Source of the DNA: Plakobranchus ocellatus
Taxonomy: Eukaryota; Mollusca; Gastropoda; Plakobranchidae
Length of the DNA: 32,199 nt
Reading direction: 5' to 3'
Assembly: GCA_019648995.1 (NCBI GenBank)
Contig: BLXT01005549.1
Coordinates: forward strand, 69,965 to 102,163
The notes under the pieces were generated by a model. That model saw nothing but the letters and a program-made list of their open reading frames with translations. It did not search any database and was not told where the DNA came from. This document shows, piece by piece, positions 20,780 to 30,009 of this stretch. Positions within the stretch are counted from its first letter, which is position 1; every line of letters begins with the position of its first letter. Position numbers and translations under genes: made by a program.

Positions 20780-21639
20780 AAAAAGAGGGGATAAATTAAA
20801 CATATATGAATGAAGGTGAATTTCACATTACACAATGCATGCAAAATTAGGAATAAGGGAAATTTGATTTATAAAAAGATACATTTATGCAGTGACTGAT
20901 GAAAGACAAGTTTCGTTAGATCATCCAAGTATTTGAGCATAGCTATACATGATTGGCAATGTTGGTTTCATAGCACAGGAGTAGACTAAAAACAGTAATG
21001 TCTCCGAAAATACTTAGTGGTAGCTTGATCGAGTGACACGTACCCTAAAAACTGTGGCCAGACCTATCCAAACGAAAAGATAAAAATAGATCGGCATGGA
21101 CTTGGCTGCGACGAAAAGCTAGTATGAACCACCCCCGGTGAAATAAGCCCGCGGCTACTTTTCATCTCTGGGCTGACTTCTCCTTTTTAGTGCCTGCAGT
21201 CTGCACTGCAGTTACGCTGTTCTACTGATCTACGCTTTCTGCTGTCGCTGTACTCGGGACACACACTGAATAAATAAGACGATCCACTCACTGATACTAG
21301 TGATAGTCTTGGCAAAATTAGATCTTAAAATCTAGATGTAAATTTTATCATTTAAGTCTAACTAGAGGGCGTCTTCGTCTGCTGATTAAATGTTTGATCT
21401 AGAATCTAGATAGATCTATAATCTAGTATTTTTTTGTGATGGTGATTTTGTTTTTGTAAACAGTCGGCAGCACACTGATTTCTTAGCAGCTGTAAATGTG
21501 ATCATAAACTAAGAAGGAAAACAAAGTTTGCAATGTTTATGTAGTAGACCTAATCAAAATCAAGATCTAGATCTAGATCGAGTCTAGATCTCCATCTAAA
21601 TATGTACACTCCAAAAGATAAAATAAAAAAGCCGACCTT
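20780..21639. other. No gene recognised; GATCTA-rich from about 21300
   Basis: Around 21192-21210 lies a perfect small hairpin (CTGCAGT, loop CTGC, ACTGCAG). TCTAGA and GATCTA words are dense at 21330-21430 and 21560-21600. No exon is seen. Confidence 0.35.
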
Positions 21640-21725
21640 ATCCCGAACGCTCGGATAGAGTTCGACCATATATTCTACCGAACGTTTATTTTATACAGAA
21701 AGAGAGAGAGAGAGAGAGTTCAGTA
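21640..21725 (-). repeat. Family C dispersed repeat, copy 2
   Basis: The reverse complement shares with 10060-10145 the blocks CTCTATCCGAGCGTTCGGG (there CTCGATTTATCCGAACGTTC) and GGTCGGC/AGTCGGC. It is followed outward by a short GA run. Confidence 0.5.
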
Positions 21726-21916
21726 AGAAAGAGTGGCCATGGGGCTATGAATCAAGAGGGGTAGGCCTTCAGATAGATTGAGACAATTATTAAACATTGC
21801 CTACTTAACTAAAAACAGACACTGACTTTTCAGGAAAAGAGCAAGAAAAAAAACCCCAGAATATTTAGTACACCTTGGCACTACTTTATAGAGGATACGT
21901 ACTTCTAGATCTACCT

Positions 21917-22051
21917 ATATCAGCTAAGAACAAAATGAAGAGGTCTCAGGCATAATATTGTTATAATTTTTATATATTGTGTGAAAGCAGCACAACTTAC
22001 ATTATAACTTGGCTTACGACCTGTTCATTTTGTCAGTAATTTGTGGAGGCA
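21917..22051. repeat. Family B inverted-repeat element, copy 2
   Basis: ACAAAATGAAGAGGTC (21929) and, read inward from the right, ACAAAATGAACAGGTC (from 22035) form the arms. The right side ends TTTGTGGAGGCAGAAA. The copy at 9618 has CTGTGGAGGTA, then GATCTA, then GAA at the same place. Confidence 0.55.
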
Positions 22052-22455
22052 GAAAAAAACAACACTGGCTGGCATGCGCATACTCAGTTGATGAAATTAA
22101 AAAGCTAGAATCATGGGTTCTCTTTTAAAAGTAAGTAGTGCTCACATCTGAATCTTGCAGATCCCTTTTCCTTTGGGTTTGGGAAAATCAGGACTGGACC
22201 CATTATCCCGAGTGTTTGGGGAAAAAAGTCACTTCGAAAAAGAAAATAGATTTAACATAGATTCTAATAGATCTAGCCACAGAAATGGAAAGTTTAGGCT
22301 TTTTTTTTCTTAAAACAGTTCATCTAGGCTAGTATTTTTTTCTGCATGAGGCGTTAAAGTTGAAAACTTTTTAAAAAATGCAACCGAACATAGATCTAGA
22401 TTAACAAATTGTAACTGTTTAAAGCAAGTTACATATGAGTTACTTTTTGATATAA

Positions 22456-22459
22456 TTAT
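22456..22459. repeat. Left TTAT flank of the 2.65-kb element
   Basis: TTAT precedes the left terminal repeat, and TTAT (25107-25110) follows the right one. The two are consistent with a 4-bp target duplication. Confidence 0.6.
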
Positions 22460-22869
22460 GGGGGGTTTCACAAAACTGGTTCCCCAAACGTCCCAAATTT
22501 TGGAAAAAATAAAAGTGATTGAAAATAGTCTTATTATATATCAATGGAAAGGAAATTTTATGAGGATTTCAAATATAGCAAAATTTTGAGCAAGAGCCTC
22601 ACCTCTTATGAGTAATAATGGTTCAAAGTGACCTCCCCTTGTTTTTGGAAATATCACTTTCTGCAATATGTTTCACATTTTGAGCTAGATAAAAATGAAC
22701 TATTTCATGACAAATGACATACAACATGTCTAAATTGTATCTAGAAATGCACTAGAGGCATAATTTTTCGAATTCCACAAGGCAAACAACAAATATAAGG
22801 CAGGTTGACATGAAAACACAAGATCTAAGTAAAAATTGGAAGCAACATTTCCTTTGAAAAAATCACAGC

Positions 22870-22875
22870 TTTATT
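22870..22875 (-). promoter_or_regulatory. Poly(A) signal AATAAA for the minus-strand gene
   Basis: TTTATT on plus is AATAAA on minus, about 64 nt after the TGA that ends the last open frame. The position fits a 3' UTR signal well. Confidence 0.55.
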
Positions 22876-22936
22876 TTAACAGATAAATTAAGCTTAGGCC
22901 AAGAATTACAGCTGTCTTATACATAAATTATAAAAA

Positions 22937-23585
22937 ATTCAAACAAAAGTATAGGTCCCCTTGATAGGATCTACAACGGGATCAGAGAGTCTTGTTATAG
23001 TGTCTGTTCCCGGAGTGACAAGGCTCTCATCGAGAGTGTTGGGAAAAGCCCAAACCTCCCCTGCTTGCTTGCTTGAGGAAGCTTTGGGTCTGAGACAACT
23101 GATGAACAATTGCCTACCATCATCAATCACCTCCAGTACCTGTAGAGTTTAAAGAGAGAATTTCTAAAGCCACACGGATATGCTGCCCAGCCTCAGCTGC
23201 CTTCTTTTCTCGGTACCTGCGGTCCATTTCTCTATAAAAATTTTAAAATACAAGTAAAACAAGTGTATCTACTGGTCTTAATATCATGGAGAATATTCAG
23301 ACAATTTTTCGATGTCCCAAAGAAAAAAAAACAAACCGATAAGCTAAAAAAGATAGTTCTCACCTCCTCAAAGCTTTCTCTCATTCTCTGTCTTCTTCCA
23401 TGGCTCTAATCAACATTTTGTTTGCAATTTTTTTTTTTGTTTCATCCTTAGAACTCCTTTTACTTGCAAGGCGCTGACGCTCAAGGTATGCCTGATATTA
23501 CTCTAACTCCTTCTCTTTCCACTCATTTCGTAGATTGGTACTTCGAGATGACATTTTGAAGTCAAGAACTCCAATACCTATCAGA
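22937..23585 (-). pseudogene. Spliced charged-helix protein gene with in-frame stops, family unknown
   Basis: Exon A (23585-23364) follows an ATTTTAG acceptor. It has ATG at 23554 opening MSSRSTNLRNEWKEKELE, then TAA, then YQAYLERQRLASKRSS...AMEEDRE, then TGA, then EKALR, and ends AG at a GTGAGA donor. Exon B starts at 23231 after TTTATAG. It restores the phase exactly (AG plus A) and reads EMDRRYREKKAAEAGQHIRVALE. The remaining open part (VLEVIDDGRQLFISCLRPK to GTYTFV-stop, to about 22937) is in another frame. It can follow a CTCTACAG acceptor, but the implied intron would be only about 36 nt, so a frameshift is likelier. The stops look like CAA to TAA and CGA to TGA transitions. The protein is helical and highly charged; I do not recognise its family. 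Intact splice signals mean it is not a processed copy. Confidence 0.55.
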
Positions 23586-23978
23586 CTAAAATCATGATAA
23601 AGTGCTAAAAGTTATGGTTACTACACTATCAATCATTATCTCAAATTATTAATTTAGCCCTAAAAAAAAGAAAAAGTGAGAAAAGGCATTTTTACTTAAG
23701 TTTTGAATAATTGAGTCTGTCCTCAATCTGCAATTAGACTAGCAGACAATTTTACGTGAAGTAAGAAAAGTTCATAGTATTTAGCCCTATATCTAGATCT
23801 ACAGAAGTCCAAATCTAGAGAGGCCTGATAAAAAAAAAATCTCACAAAAATATCTAGATTCATACAATAAGTACAGTCAACTGGTCTATACAATTATTTT
23901 CTCATTTAAACAATTTTTTTTCTAACTTGAAAACTGTAATGTCGTTTACAAACTTATTTTAAAGTGTTTCCGTAAACA

Positions 23979-24717
23979 GACGTTCGCACCAGTAGGCCTA
24001 TTGTTTCAGATATATAGAACGTTCGCTGCATTTGTGGTTGGGGTGAAATGACGGGCACCGCCACTTTGTTTCCGATCAACGACGTTCGCCGCCATAATGG
24101 CTGCCACACTGGCATCAAAGTAATTCCGAACTACCGACGCTCGCACCCGACTGTCCAGTTTCAAGGCTTAGAGATTGCATATTATTGAATTTGAAAGAAA
24201 AAGAAGAAATATTTCACCTAAAACGACACAGAACAACGAAAGGCAAACTAAATTTCGGTTTTACCATACTACAATAGCCTAAAAGCATCTATGTTTGTCA
24301 AAAAATGTTTTGGAACACACCAAACTTGTAGATCTAGGGCGAATGTCGGCGCGAACGTCGATAAGAAACACAAATTTAATTAGGCAAAAGCACTCTACTT
24401 ACCTTGGCTAAAGATGAATTCCAATTAGCACAAGAATCATCGATGAAAAAAGATTGTGTTTGATCTGCCGTGAAACAAAATCTAGATGATAGTAAACTAT
24501 GTAGCGAACGTCGATCAGTACCGGAAACACACCGCTTCGAAACGAAAATATTTGATAAAGTGTCTCTAAATGCACGAAACTTCCGTCTGTCAGGGTTGTA
24601 TACACACTACTAATATCAAGCATCACGTTTTTACCACCAAAAGCGTGATCATGATATCATTACTATTAATAGTGAGCTAGGTCTACGGTCCTCTAATCGG
24701 AAACACATGACGTCCGC
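23979..24717. repeat. Array of eight GACGTTCGC-type motifs
   Basis: Forward copies are at 23979 (GACGTTCGC), 24018 (AACGTTCGC), 24081 (GACGTTCGC), 24136 (GACGCTCGC) and 24709 (GACGTCCGC). Reverse copies are at 24339-24347 (GACATTCGC), 24351-24359 and 24504-24512 (both GACGTTCGC). Several are preceded by TTTCCG or ATTCCG 6-9 bp upstream (23979, 24081, 24136, 24504), which gives a bipartite word. The array sits upstream of and inside the first intron of the minus-strand gene, near the right terminal repeat. Confidence 0.65.
24401..24410 (-). other. 5' splice donor of an upstream noncoding exon
   Basis: On the minus strand AGCCAAG is followed by GTAAGTAGAG, a perfect donor with the exon ending at 24403. 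Frames upstream of it have stops close to the donor, so the exon is probably 5' UTR of the gene at 23585-22937. Confidence 0.55.
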
Positions 24718-25110
24718 GCTTAGGCAATTTTAAAACAGCCACACATTTCTCTTCGCTCAGAAAATTGCAGCATTTAATGTGTTTTTAATAGTGTTGACAC
24801 TTATTCTTGCGTTTAATAACACCTAAAAGGTTTTCAAGAACAATTAGGTTCTAATAATGGCTTATATTTACATAGTACGTTAAAGTGGGAAATGCTGTGT
24901 TTCTGAAAAACGACGTCCACACAGAAAAAAATAAATAAATAAAAATAGAAATACGTCATCAAGTTGCATTTTGTTGCTTCCTGTGTTAATTTGAGGCACA
25001 GAAAACACATTGAAAGTTAAATGAATGTTTATTTTGGGTTATCTTTCTCACAACATTGTATGCAAGTTGCAACCTCTATACAACCCCCAATTTTGTGAAA
25101 CCCGCCTTAT

Positions 25111-26342
25111 GCGAGTTTATTGAGAAGCATGATTTTGTTTTCCAGGCCCTTGGCACAAAAGTCAGAGAGGTTATCCGCACACTTGTAAGACTAACTCATA
25201 CAGCACAGTTATTTTCATTTAGAATAAAAACTAAACACATGTAATGACATAATTCTATAGAGGTGACTACTCTATAGAATAAATTTGTACAAGAGAGAAT
25301 TGTGAGAGATTGAGGAATAAGAGGAAAAAAATAGAGAAAGTTGATAGACTTGGGGATTGAAAGCAAATCAATCTTAAAAAAAAAGAGGAAAATGAAAAAT
25401 AATTAAAAAGGAATTATATAAAGTGCTATGCCATAGTGCATAAAAAGAAGAGAGAGAGAATGTGTAGGTGTGTAAGAAAAAAAGAAAGGGGGGAGGGGGG
25501 TGTGGAGGGAGAGAGAGAAAGGGAACAGAAATTTGGAGGCCTAGGTCTTGATTTAGCACTAAAGAGACTAGCTGATGTTCTCAGATAAAAGAAATTCGAG
25601 CCAATGATCTCTCCGTACAGTTATAGATTTTTTCATCATAATTAATTATAGAACTTTGATTCAATGGTTTGCAAATTTGTTCTTTTGATATATATTTAGG
25701 TTTGCAATTTTACTTTCAGCATTCCTTAAGAGCTCAAAGATGATTTCCAGTTTGTGGAGACAGGTCAAGATAACTGCAGTGGAGCGTTCTTTCAAAGATT
25801 TAACCCTGTGGTTAAGAGTTGATAGGTTTATTCTACAAATCTGTTTAAAGAAAACATAGAGATGGTTGTTTTTTTTTACTGTAGTGTTGAGCTGGGGAGA
25901 TGTATTCATATATTGGGAGTGTCATACAAACTGTATAATTTTCGTTTAATTATTGTACTCTCTTTGCCTTCTCACTAAGAACAATCAAATTGTACTAGTT
26001 TTACCTCTAAAAAGAATAATAATAATTTATTATAACATATCTTTTAACAGAATAGTAGGTAAAGAAATGTAAGCATTAATGAATTGTGTTAATTAACCAG
26101 GCATTAAAATTAATAGAAAAGGGGAAAAAGTCCATGTCTGAGAGAAAAATTTAAATTGCCATGTATGTATAAAGTCCAATGTAGGAAGGGGTGCAATCTA
26201 AAACACTATCATGTCCAGCAGATAAATGACCTGTGAACTCTTTGTACTTATAGAAAGTGTTTTGAATTGGATGAATCTCAAACAGTGACACCAAGGTCAA
26301 AATTCTCATTTGAAGTATTCTTCACTCCTAAAGTGCCAAAAG
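25111..26342. other. Upstream region of the ERGIC1-like gene; purine-rich, G-rich tract at 25440-25530
   Basis: The tract contains GAGAGAGAGA, GGGGGGAGGGGGG and GGAGGGAGAGAG on the plus strand. It could form G-quadruplex or triplex DNA. No clear TATA box or CpG-rich promoter is seen. ORFs here have no domain. Confidence 0.4.
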
Positions 26343-26362
26343 ATGCAGTTTGATATACGAAG
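26343..26362 (+). CDS. ERGIC1: ERGIC1-like protein, coding exon 1 (20 nt)
   Basis: ATGCAGTTTGATATACGAAG reads MQFDIR plus two bases of the next Arg, followed by a GTATGC donor. Animal ERGIC1 (ERGIC-32) proteins begin M-P-F-D-x-R-R followed by the DIYRKVPKDLT block. Here the split Arg codon (AG then G) is completed by the first base of exon 2, so phase and residues agree. The start has A at -3. The exon is too short for ORF finders and was located from exon 2. The 5' UTR extent is unknown. Confidence 0.85.
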
Positions 26363-27922
26363 GTATGCAGTATTAACTACCACAGGTTTGAGTTTGTTTG
26401 TTTGTTTGTGTGTATGTGTTTTTACATACTCTTGTTTTTTAAAATGACGGCCAGAAAATCTTTAATAAATGACTGAATCAGTAGTATTTGTAGTTGTAGG
26501 CAATATATGGTAATAACTAGGCCTTAACTGTTTCACTACCCTAAGCCGGTTTTTCCGGCTCAAAATATTACTACATTTGGACCCAAAGCCGGTAAAACCG
26601 GCTCAGTATAAATGGCTTAGTATTTGAATGAAGTACTAAATGTACGTTAACTTACTTTTGCGCATGCGCGAGATTTACACTTTTCTTCCTTTTTCACATA
26701 GTTTGAATGTAGAAATAGCTGTTTACATCCATATTTTGTTAAATTTTCAATCTATATGTGCATCAGGGGCCGTAATTTATCAAATTGATTGCAATTTTTT
26801 TTTTTGCTATAAATCAAAAAGTATTGAATATTTTTTCACAATTTTTGGTATTTAAATATCTATGTAATCACAATTTATAAAAATCTACCTTTCAAGGCCA
26901 ATAGATTACCAATAGATTTACTACTGTGTTATACATCGTCATATTTTGTTGAAATTTTTTTTACAAATTTTTTAAATCCAGTTTGCCGCTTTTTCAAAAT
27001 GTAATAATGAACAAATTTTCTTTTTTGGTGCTTATTTATAGAAACTAGATCCAATTCCCTTCAATTTGATATATAATTTATAGGGTTTTATCCTGTAGAA
27101 AATTCCTATATTAGCTTTTTACAAAATGCTAGCCAATTTTAGAAAAATCCCATTCTACCCCTGTGTCCAGTCGTAAAATATGTGTGGGTAGTGAATCAGT
27201 TAAGAGAGTTAAAGTCTAGAGATTTCTCTTTTTTTTGTACTTTGATTAATGAGGAAGTGCTGATTTAGTAGTAGGCAAACTTGCCTTGATATGCGCAGGG
27301 AATTTATGTTACATTTGGTTTTGAACTCTTCACTGTCTCCGGACCTGACAAAGACCAAGAAGTTAGAAATCACTTTGTTTTTAATTGGCTTTTTTCAGAT
27401 ACAAGCAAGGTTTGCTTAAAATCTTTCTCAAATCTTTGAATTAGCTTCACTTTTAAATCAAGAGACATTGAGAGGAAGTTTGGTTTTTGAGAATGATATT
27501 TAGGATAATCTGTGAAAATGAATTTAAACCTGAAGACACTGGGGGATTGCAAGGCTAATACAATATGCAGCAAAATTCTGATATCATTATGTTGAGTTTC
27601 AGTAACAAAGACAAGCAAGCTTTTTCTTTTGAACAGATTTTACTTATTGGCCAACAGTGTTTAACATTACATAAAAAATTATTCACAGTTCTCTAACAAA
27701 TGCGTTAGAAGTGGATTGACTAGCTTCAGTAGAATATTAAAATGCTAAGTATTGTTTTAGCAAACTTAAAATGATTGAAATGTCATGACCATTAATATAT
27801 AGGGCCTACTTTAAATTGTTGCATGCCAGATCAAAGAAAAAAGCTTGGAGTAAGTCGGAGATTTTTTATCCTAATTAGAGATAAAATATGGAATTTTTAG
27901 GTTTTTGTTTGGCTCTTTTCAG
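26363..27922 (+). other. Intron 1 of the ERGIC1-like gene
   Basis: GTATGC donor and CTCTTTTCAG acceptor. It contains the TTAA-flanked element at 26528-27199; the remainder is AT-rich without features. Confidence 0.8.
26524..27203. mobile_element. 672-bp piggyBac-like non-autonomous element with TTAA flanks
   Basis: TTAA at 26524-26527 and 27200-27203 bracket inverted ends CTGTTTCACTACCC (26528) and, read inward, CTGATTCACTACCC (from 27199), which match at 13 of 14 positions. A TTAA target with short inverted ends is characteristic of the piggyBac superfamily (Kolobok also uses TTAA). No transposase is encoded. The left subterminal zone has two hairpins, AGCCGGTTTTTCCGGCT (26550-26566) and AGCCGGTAAAACCGGCT (26587-26603). 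It also holds the palindromic word GCGCATGCGC near 26661. Confidence 0.8.
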
Positions 27923-28057
27923 GTTAGATATTTATCGTAAAGTGCCAAAAGATCTTACACAACCGACTCTGACTGGTGCAATCATATCAGTATGCAGCTG
28001 TCTCTTTATGCTCTTCTTGTTTGTATCTGAGCTGAAAGAATTTCTCACAGTTGATGT
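27923..28057 (+). CDS. ERGIC1: ERGIC1-like protein, coding exon 2
   Basis: After TTTTCAG the exon completes Arg7 and reads LDIYRKVPKDLTQPTLTGA, then IISVCSCLFMLFLFVSEL, then KEFLTVD. It ends with GT of a split codon before GTAAGT. ERGIC1 is a membrane protein that cycles between ER, ERGIC and Golgi with Erv46/Erv41-type partners. The short cytosolic N-terminus (residues 1-24) carries the family's DIYRKVPKDLT signature. Residues about 25-44 form the first of two transmembrane segments. The TQPT-TGAIIS block is closer to ERGIC1 than to ERGIC2 or ERGIC3 as I remember those sequences. Confidence 0.95.
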
Positions 28058-28502
28058 GTAAGTTGTTTATAAATAGCTTAATAACAGGCTTTAAAGCTGA
28101 TCAAGTTTATAATTTCATATCATTTCCACACTAACCATTGTAAAAATATAGTGTGCATGAAGCAGCTTTGTCAGTGTTTACAATGTAATCTTTAGAAAAC
28201 TCAACAATATAGTCTTCATACTTATTATTGCTGGCATTCAATTTTTGTGAGGAAGCTTCTTTTAAGGAATTTTTCAAGTACATTTGGTTTGGACAATGAA
28301 AATTCATTTATTTTCAGAGATAAATCTATAATTTTGTGATTTGAGATTGAAACAGTTATTTGACTATTTTAAATTGCTTTTTGAAACTAATTCACAAGGA
28401 GACGTTGAAACAGTCCAGCTTTTTTTTCTACCACTAATTTAAAGCATGATGTAGTGTGTACAATATATTTTTCTGTTTGTTCTTTTCTTTTTTTCTTTTT
28501 AG

Positions 28503-28594
28503 GCAGAGTGTGCTCATGGTGGATGATCCTGTCAAGCATTCTGAAAAAATTCCAGTTTTTATCAACATAACCCTTCCAAATCTTCGCTGTGACT
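28503..28594 (+). CDS. ERGIC1: ERGIC1-like protein, coding exon 3
   Basis: A long T-rich tract ending TTTTTAG precedes G, which completes GTG (Val). The exon reads QSVLMVDDPVKHSEKIPVF, then INITLPNLRCD, and ends with T of a split Tyr codon before GTGAGC. This is the start of the lumenal domain. VDDP and N-I-T/S-LPNL-C are family landmarks, and NIT is a potential N-glycosylation site. Phases with the neighbouring exons match. Confidence 0.93.
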
Positions 28595-29878
28595 GTGAGC
28601 TTAAATAAAGCCATTCCTTAATTTAATTATTAGATTTTTACTAGTAGGATTGGGATTTGTTCTCCTCTTCCCCTCCCTTCCCCTTTTTCTTTTGTTAATG
28701 TGGCAAGGAAGCTACAATTAAAGCAGAAAGTACCATATAAGCATTTAGGAATATAAATTTGCTTGAAGAAGTAACCGTAGAATTACAGTGCATATTGAAA
28801 AAAAATGTTCTTCACTCTTTATCTGTTTTTTCAATGTTATTTTCTATGAAATAACTGTGCTTTCCCTTCCTGAAATTTAATTTAAATTGCATAGCTCAGA
28901 CTGTGCTCTAACATTTATTAAGTGAAAGGTAGCTTGATTAACTACATGGCATCAAACAAGATTTTTTTAGGTTCTAAGGGTATAAAAGCTACACAATAAA
29001 GCAAAAAAAATGGTTTCATGCTCTAAGTCTATAGCTGGCAAAATATGTCAGTTTTGTGATCCATTTGATATAAGTCTTCACAAATTTCTAATAGGTTTTC
29101 AGAGGTTAGTAAGCACATCTGAAAAGGCCGTGTAATCTAATGTCAATTACTATGGCCAAATTACCGCTACTGTTATCACTCTTAAGTTGTTACTTGAGCT
29201 CGTTCAAAGGGTCATATATCCTAAGCCTCTAGAGCTACACAAATGTGTGTATTTGTAAGTGTATCTGTTTTATAAACATCACTGAATATAAATCAAAATA
29301 TGTATCTGTCTGTATGGTAAACTTGGAACTGAAAGAGCACAATACTGTTAAAGTGCAGACAGAAAAAAAACTTTTTAACTTAGACATTTGAGAGATAAAC
29401 TAGGATGTCCTGTTACATTTTCGTCTGAGATAGGTTCATATTTTTTTCATGGATTTTTCTCTATAAATTAACTTGTGCATCTAACAATGAAAGAAAAATA
29501 GTTATGTTATCTTGAGTGGCAATAGTTTTTGAATGGATGAACATAAGATTGTTTAATGCAAACCCTTTTCATCATAATTTAAAATGAACTTTGATTTAGG
29601 ACAATTTATGTTTAAAAGCAATGCATGATATGTATGAGATTTTTGTAATCAAGTATGAGAATGCATGATGCCTGATTTACAAAAAAATGAATGTTACAAT
29701 TATTCCGCTATTATTCTAAATATATTGCTACTGCTTTTATTTACAGAAAAGAAAAAAAAAATTCACTCACCCATTAGTATAGTGGTAATTTTTAGTTTTT
29801 ATGCTTGCTTGTATGAAATACTGACTTATTTTACTCACATTTACTTTGATTTAATAATTATATTTATGATTGTTTTAG

Positions 29879-30003
29879 ATATTGGGCTAGACATCCAAGA
29901 TGACATGGGTCGTCATGAAGTAGGCTTCAGAGACAACACTTTCAAAGAGCCTGTAAATAATGACAACGGATGCCGCTTTGAGTCACATTTTCTTATCAAT
30001 AAA
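29879..30003 (+). CDS. ERGIC1: ERGIC1-like protein, coding exon 4 (last in window)
   Basis: After TGTTTTAG the exon begins AT (Tyr with the T of exon 3). It reads IGLDIQDDMGRHEVGF, then RDNTFKEPVNNDNGCRFESHF, ending LINK. The G-L-D-I-Q-D-x-M-G-R-H-E-V and G-C-R-F-E blocks are hallmarks of the ERGIC1/Erv41 lumenal domain. The family normally continues V-P-G-N-F-H-x-S after N-K. The following genomic bases are GCAAGTG and read ASAFSA in frame, so the exon should end at AAA 30003 with a GC donor. In total the four exons encode 124 residues, about 43% of a protein of about 290 residues. The rest, including the second transmembrane segment, lies beyond the right edge. Confidence 0.92.
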
Positions 30004-30009
30004 GCAAGT
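30004..30009 (+). other. Non-canonical GC splice donor (GCAAGT)
   Basis: The codon AAA is followed by GCAAGT, the standard form of GC-AG donors (strong match at all positions except the T to C change). No GT in the next bases would keep homology to the family. Confidence 0.65.

Larger units (their letters stand above)
22460..25106. mobile_element. 2.65-kb terminal-inverted-repeat element carrying a spliced gene
   Basis: The left end is GGGGGGTTTCACAAAACTGG (22460-22479). The right end read inward is GGCGGGTTTCACAAAATTGG (25106-25087). These match at 18 of 20 positions with no gap, and TTAT lies directly outside both ends. This is the form of a DNA transposon with a 4-bp target duplication. 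No known transposase is recognised inside. The unit holds a minus-strand transcription unit (exons near 24403, 23585-23364, 23231 and 22939, with a poly(A) signal at 22870) and an array of GACGTTCGC-type motifs. It could be a transposon with its own uncharacterised gene, a host gene captured between transposon ends, or two unrelated ends that resemble each other. Confidence 0.6.

Noticed and set aside
23090..23152. A 36-nt intron linking exon B with the last open frame of the minus-strand gene
   Set aside because: Too short for a normal animal intron. A frameshift in a pseudogene is simpler.
24408..24626. 72-codon minus ORF as the first coding exon of the gene in the 2.65-kb element
   Set aside because: It ends in a stop just before the donor and has no domain. 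A noncoding exon is more likely.
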